Source of the DNA: Cryptomeria japonica
Taxonomy: Eukaryota > Streptophyta > Pinopsida > Cupressales > Cupressaceae
Assembly: GCF_030272615.1 (NCBI RefSeq)
Contig: NC_081406.1
Span: forward strand, 185,419,770 to 185,483,769
Length of the DNA stretch: 64,000 nucleotides
Reading direction: 5' to 3'
Shown here one piece after another: positions 59,636 through 64,000 of this stretch (positions within the stretch are counted from its first letter, which is position 1; each line of letters opens with the position of its first letter). The translations under genes were made by a program, and so were the position numbers. The notes under the pieces are model-generated. The model was not told where the DNA came from. It saw only the letters and a list, made by a program, of their open reading frames with translations, and made no database searches.

Positions 59636-60821
59636 TGCTAGGTTGGACTTGGAAATCTAATGTACTGAGAGGGGAGGAGTGAATCAGTACTTCAAAACTT
59701 TTCTTGAAAAACAATTTTACTGATAAACACAACCTAAGTATAGATGATCTCATAAATATATAAAACTCAAACATAATCATAGAAATAACATCCATCAAAA
59801 TTTCACTCCATAACTCAAAGATTTTTGGTCATGCAGAAACTCTTGGTTAGAGAAAAAAACTATGATGGGGATGGCACCCACAACTTCACTGCTGCAATAA
59901 TCAAGATTGCTCAGTTAGAGCTACATGTTTAGCTATTTCTGATAGCTTACCCTTTTAGGAGTATAAAGATCTTTAGATCTGCCTTGCTAAAGGATTTTAC
60001 AAATACTTTTAAAAAATGTTGTACCTAGTTAAAGGCTTTACAATTTATAGACTTTGTTAGAGTCTTTTACCCTGTTAAAGGTTTCTAACACAACTTAAAT
60101 AATTCAATCAAAATCTTTACAAAATATCTACAACTTCACATCTAAAATGTTATAGCAGACTCTATGTGGTCAATATGAAATTACCTTGCTCATAGCATTC
60201 CCCGGTAATTGATAAATCAACTCGGTAACCACTTCTATATACTTTGTCCCTTAAACTATTCTCTAAAACCTTCTCAGTAACCTCTGAATATCTCTGTCAA
60301 TCTTCTTTCTTAACTATATCATCACATCATGTCTTCTCTCATGATTTTCCATTTCCATCTCATATACTCTCTTTTTAATATACTCAAATCATTATACTTA
60401 TATAGATCTCTGAGATGATGATTTGTTCATGCTTCGATCATACAAACATGTTTTATTGAATGAATAAACATAGAAATTATTTCATTGGATATTCTTCCTC
60501 AAAATCATACAAAATCTTTAAATGCAATTTCCTATGTAATAATGGTTTCATCTTCTCGAATCTTGTAACACGTTTCACATGTGTGTCCAGGTTCATTGAA
60601 TCTAGTAACACATTCCCACTCATTTTAGATTAAATCGGTACACCTTCTTTGCTACTCGGTAGATAGCTCAGTGTGTCTCATCTCAATGACTAGTCTCTCT
60701 TATGTAACCGACATTGATAGCCTTAGTAATTACCGACTGGACATTTTGATAGTATTAACTGACTAGAGTATATAGGATGACTTTGGGCATAAAACTAATG
60801 ACAACTTAGTAAATAGCAACA
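59636..60821 (-). repeat. 3' LTR of element I (1186 bp)
   Basis: On plus TGCTAGGTTGGACTTGG to AAATAGCAACA. Contains AGAGAAAAAAACTATGATGGGG at 59851, the shared copia block. ORF 59565-59798 spans the junction and is spurious. Confidence 0.72.
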
Positions 60822-60836
60822 ATCTCCCCTTTTGAC
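60822..60836 (-). other. Polypurine tract of element I
   Basis: The minus strand reads GTCAAAAGGGGAGAT before LTR start TGTTGCTATTTAC. Confidence 0.85.
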
Positions 60837-61129
60837 ATTAGTTTTGTATGTTTGACAAAAATCCTTTCAAAGTCATAACACAAAATCTATATACTTTCAA
60901 AATAAACTAAAATGACAGTATATACATTGTTCAAATACATACTCAAATACATACTCCCCTTATCAATGTTTTGTACATAACTTGATGTTCCATACTCTGT
61001 ATTTCATGCTTCTGATGATCCAAGATCCCCCTGTCAATTTCAGTTGTACACTTGGTATAGATATTAAACTTTGTACACTCAGATACTTTGTATACTTGGT
61101 ACACTCCCCCTTTTTGACAAACATCAAAA

Positions 61130-63119
61130 CTAGTTACCATTTGGTGGGGGCAACTGATCAAAAATAGATTTATACTTTGTACGAGCATTTGTAAGAGCAT
61201 TAGTAAGTGCATCCTTGACACTTTCCATTATTGACTTCTGAGTTGTAATATCAGCTAACAGTGTGATCAAACCATCTAAAGTGCTTCCCTCTACTTGAGC
61301 GGACAAATGGGTCACTTGGTTGATCTGCTCTTGAACTGATGACAAATGGGGAATAAATAATGTTTGAAGAGTCATGATATCCATCCTTATTTTACGCTCT
61401 TCATTTCAAAATTCTAACTGTTGAGCCATAAGAGTTTGTAGCTTTGTATAAAAATTCTGAATAGAATTTGGCTCAGTAGTTAATTTACTTAAGAGATTGG
61501 TAATCTCTTTTTCAATGACTTCAGTCTTATTCTTGATATCTTTGATAAAGAATGAGAATGTGCATAACTTCTGGAATAAATAAATGATATGCTTGAGTTG
61601 AGGAGACAATTCACCAATGATTTCAATAAGCTTTATTTTACCTATAGCAATTGCTTTCTGCACTTCTTCAATCATCTTGGCAGTTAGCGCTTTATCTTTC
61701 AATTTGCTAAGGTATTCTAATGCTTCTACTCTCGATGCCTCCAATTGAGTGAGTAGTTCATCTAGTTGCATATGGATGGCAACATCTTTATTGACGGTAG
61801 CTTTAGGTATCATGTTTGTCAATAATGTTTTAACCTTCTAAAGTACTCTGTTCTTCTGCTGAATAGCTATCTTTCTTTCCTGCTCTTCTTTGGCTTAATA
61901 AAGCTCACCTAATTCTATCAGTGTTTTCCCTTTCAATTTTGCAATGTCAACATTCAACAACACAATAGGCTTTGACAGATCTATCTTAAAACTATGTCTC
62001 TTTGCTTTCTTCTCTTTTGATGATGATGCCTTCACTGATTGAATGGGTACAATGGCTTTTGAGACTTGTCCTCCCTTGATATGTTGCTTAGTAGAGGAAA
62101 CACTTTTGTTGGTTCCTATAGCCTTTGTTGTATCCTTTGGTGTTTCCTTGCTCGGGGTTTTAGTGGCAATTGTCTCAATGCTTGATGGTACTTGGGAAGT
62201 TTTCTCACCGGTGGCCTGAGAGGTAGATTCATCTTGTTTAGCCTTTTGACCCTCTATACCTTGATCTGTGTCCTGAAGTTTCTCGGCTGAAACTTGTTGA
62301 GTTAACAAAGGATAGGACTTAACCTATTCCAAAACTGATTCACTTGATACTAGTTTGGCATAGGCGCTTCCTTCTATCATCTCTTTTTCCTATGCCTTAG
62401 TGTCTATTACATCCTCATCTAACTGAATAGTGGAAATAGGATCTTGCTTCATGATGTCAACTATCTCTACTTCACCTTTAGGCTCTTCAGTTTGAATTCT
62501 GAATATTTCCTTCCATTTTTCTTTAGTTTCAGTCTCAACTTCAAGATATAGGCCATTCATCATTTTCAAGGCCCTTTGCTTTACTTGAAAATTTGTCTGG
62601 TAGTTTTTCAAATGATCTCTTATATCATCTACCGACATATCTAGAAAGAGATGTACCAAAAATCTTTCTCTTATCTACTTCTCTGAGTCCATAGCATATT
62701 TCCATCTATTATCAATATGTGAGTACAATTATTTTGGAAGAAAACCAACCACTTCCAATGGAGGTATTCGGAACTTGAGAAGTGCACAAATTATAGTCTC
62801 CTCTATTTTCCTCTTCTCTTCTTCTATTCTGGAGTCATATTTTACATATCTAAACAACCCAAATCCACCATATTGCTTTAATTTTGCACAAAAATTGTCA
62901 ACACTATGTACATCCTCCTTTGTACTTTTTACAACCTAAAATTTATTTACATCTTCAGACTCTGTGTCACTTTCCTCTTTATCCAAAATTAGTCTTCTGG
63001 TCTTCTTTCTATAAGTTTTTGTAACGTTAGGCATTTCAATATTTTTCTGCTTCTTATTGGGTGACACATCAGATGATCTAGTGTTTGGTCACTTTACTAG
63101 TGGGGTCGGTGATACCTTG
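61130..63119 (-). pseudogene. Accessory ORF of element I, unknown function
   Basis: One minus frame holds for about 660 codons with roughly nine in-frame stops and no frameshift. From the N-terminal side come a basic Ser-rich segment (SPNKKQKNIEM, KTYRKKTRRLILDKE), a conserved-looking core (FCAKLKQYGGFGLFRYVKY, ICALLKFRIPPLEVVGFLP, FLDMSVDDIRDHLKNYQTNF), a Thr/Ser/Lys-rich linker (SKETPKDTTKAIGTNKSVSS), KKAKRHSFKIDLSKPIVLL, then coiled-coil-like helices (NKTEVIEKEITNLLSKL) to a TAG near 61130. It has no RT, integrase, protease, zinc knuckle, signal peptide or clear membrane helix. It sits 300 bp before the PPT, the position of extra 3' ORFs in some plant copia elements. The true start is cut off by LTR L. 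Confidence 0.7.
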
Positions 63120-63465
63120 GTTGTAGCATCGTAAATTGTACGCACTTGCTAGGGTGGTACAATTTCACACCTAGTTTAGCACCCACCTTGGCGCATTTTG
63201 CATTTTGCATTGCATTTCCCCTTTAGCACTTAATTAATTAAAGTAATTAGGTCTAAGGTCCTATTTCATCATCTTCCATATCATAAAGTTGGGCCCTTTT
63301 CATTAAAGTGTGCCCCTTTCATTTTATTCCTCTAATACATCATTTAATCAAAAACCCTAATTTGGTCCTATTTTGAACTTGGGGGCTTCATTTCGGGGGT
63401 CAAAACATCTCAAAATCACCTTTAACTTTGGGATTCTCTCTAAAATCATCATATCCGATGACCCT

Positions 63466-63559
63466 AAAAATTTGGTGAAAAGTTGTCAGGACCATGGCGC
63501 CCGGAGAGGACCATGGCGCCCGGAGTGCACACGGTCCTGGACATTTTTCCCAAAATTTT
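63466..63559. promoter_or_regulatory. Long imperfect hairpin in LTR L
   Basis: AAAAATTTGGTGAAAAGTTGTC AGGACC ... GGTCCT GGACATTTTTCCCAAAATTTT. The apex holds a duplicated GGACCATGGCGCCCGGAG. Confidence 0.7.
63488..63525. repeat. 19-bp perfect tandem duplication
   Basis: AGGACCATGGCGCCCGGAG occurs twice without a gap at the apex of the L hairpin. Confidence 0.95.
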
Positions 63560-64000
63560 AGGAGCACGATCCAATCATAAAATAAAGCTTAACCCCAAGA
63601 AATTGGCAGGAGATTCAATCTCTAGGTCGGCCTAAAATTGAAATTAAGACCTAGGGTTTCATATATAAGAGCTCTCTTTCTTCATTTGAAAGGATCCGAT
63701 TTTTGGCTTCAGGGACCTTCTATGCAGTGAAAGAGCAGATCTTTGAAGACTTCAACAACATTCAACATCCATCCATCAAGCATTCATCGATTTCATTCAT
63801 CCATTTAGAGCTTTGAAGACATTGAAGAGCACGTGGGAAGGAAAGTGGCTGCCAGGTACAGCCGTACGGCTGCCAAGTACACCCAATTGGTTAGAAACCC
63901 CAAAGCCCACGCTGAACTCTATCAGAATTGCTGAACCTCCAGAAAGAATGCCGTACAATCTCCAAGATGCTAATAGTTGCAAACAAATCCAAACCACTGT

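Larger units (their letters stand above)
59636..63121 (-). mobile_element. Element I (minus): 3' LTR and accessory ORF region
   Basis: On minus, a long accessory ORF is followed by PPT and 3' LTR (60821-59636), which is inserted in copia H after GAGGT. The other end is interrupted by LTR L at 63122, and the 5' part lies beyond the window. The LTR layout (GATTCACTCCTCCCCTCTCAG near the end, GGTTTTT-type block) matches copia families A and M. Confidence 0.7.
45031..64000 (+). mobile_element. Gypsy element F, 5' part, carrying nested insertions (open at right)
   Basis: 5' LTR 45031-46063, PBS-like TAGCGCCCACTTTGGGAG, leader (46087-47053 and 56529-57372), gag start (57373-57594). Its interior is interrupted by G (47054-56523) and by H from 57595. 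The rest of F and its 3' LTR are not in the window. The GCGCCCAC PBS type is common in Ty3/gypsy (Tat/Retand-like) plant elements. Confidence 0.65.
63122..64000 (+). repeat. LTR L, gypsy-type, truncated by window end
   Basis: Starts TGTAGCATCGTAAATTGTACGCAC. TATA-like ATATATAAGAGCTC at 63661, downstream TTCATTCATCC-rich text. It shares the AAACCCTAATTTGGTCCTATTTT block and the long hairpin with the B leader. Orientation plus is inferred from TG start and TATA. No end or PBS is visible. Confidence 0.6.

Overview
The window is plant nuclear DNA, AT-rich and packed with nested, decaying LTR retrotransposons. It holds no intact host gene, rRNA, tRNA or CRISPR array. The copia and gypsy polyproteins, PBS sites complementary to initiator-Met tRNA, 5-bp target-site duplications (TSDs) and high nesting depth point to a large-genome seed plant. 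A conifer-like gymnosperm is my inference; the sequence does not prove it.

Left part (1-16.8 kb). The 3' half of a plus-strand gypsy-like element (K, 1-5241, open at the left edge) abuts a very long minus-strand repeat element (J). J shows as a 585-bp direct repeat (5242-5826 and 14081-14668), a tRNA-Met-type PBS at 9845-9860 and about 4.8 kb of LTR-like sequence. That sequence contains a 130-bp (TA)n tract, a 202-bp foldback element (MITE candidate) and a GC-rich tandem-repeat island. From 15.1 to 16.8 kb lies a decayed multi-exon coding relic (P1).

Central nest (16.8-42.6 kb). Copia A (minus, 16848-42552) is inserted in the last recognisable exon of P1. Its 5' LTR is split by gypsy B (plus, 21374-41897, flanks ATAGT/ATAGC). 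B carries gag and protease but no reverse transcriptase, and is itself interrupted twice. Copia C (plus, 25983-32637, the only element with gag, protease, integrase, RT and RNase H all recognisable) sits inside the protease frame. D (minus, 33600-39714, gag plus protease only) sits further down and contains a solo-LTR-like copy (E) of the K repeat.

Right nest (44.4-64.0 kb). A second coding relic (P2, 44446-45030) is cut by gypsy F (5' LTR 45031-46063). Inside F lie G, a copia-type element with 2.3-kb LTRs, only gag and a perfect CAAAG TSD (47054-56523), and H, a copia deleted from the PBS to the integrase. H is cut by I (minus), whose last ORF is an unrecognised roughly 660-codon accessory frame. 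I is cut by another gypsy-type LTR (L) that runs off the window. Four insertions (F, H, I, L) are still open at the right edge.

All coding regions carry stops and/or frameshifts, so nothing here is predicted to make a functional protein. The most interesting points are the unexplained accessory ORF of I, a long conserved inverted repeat shared by gypsy LTRs and a leader, several gag-only (TR-GAG-like) families, a sequence block shared by all the copia-type LTRs, and the P1 relic whose reading frame can be followed across a 25.7-kb nested insertion.
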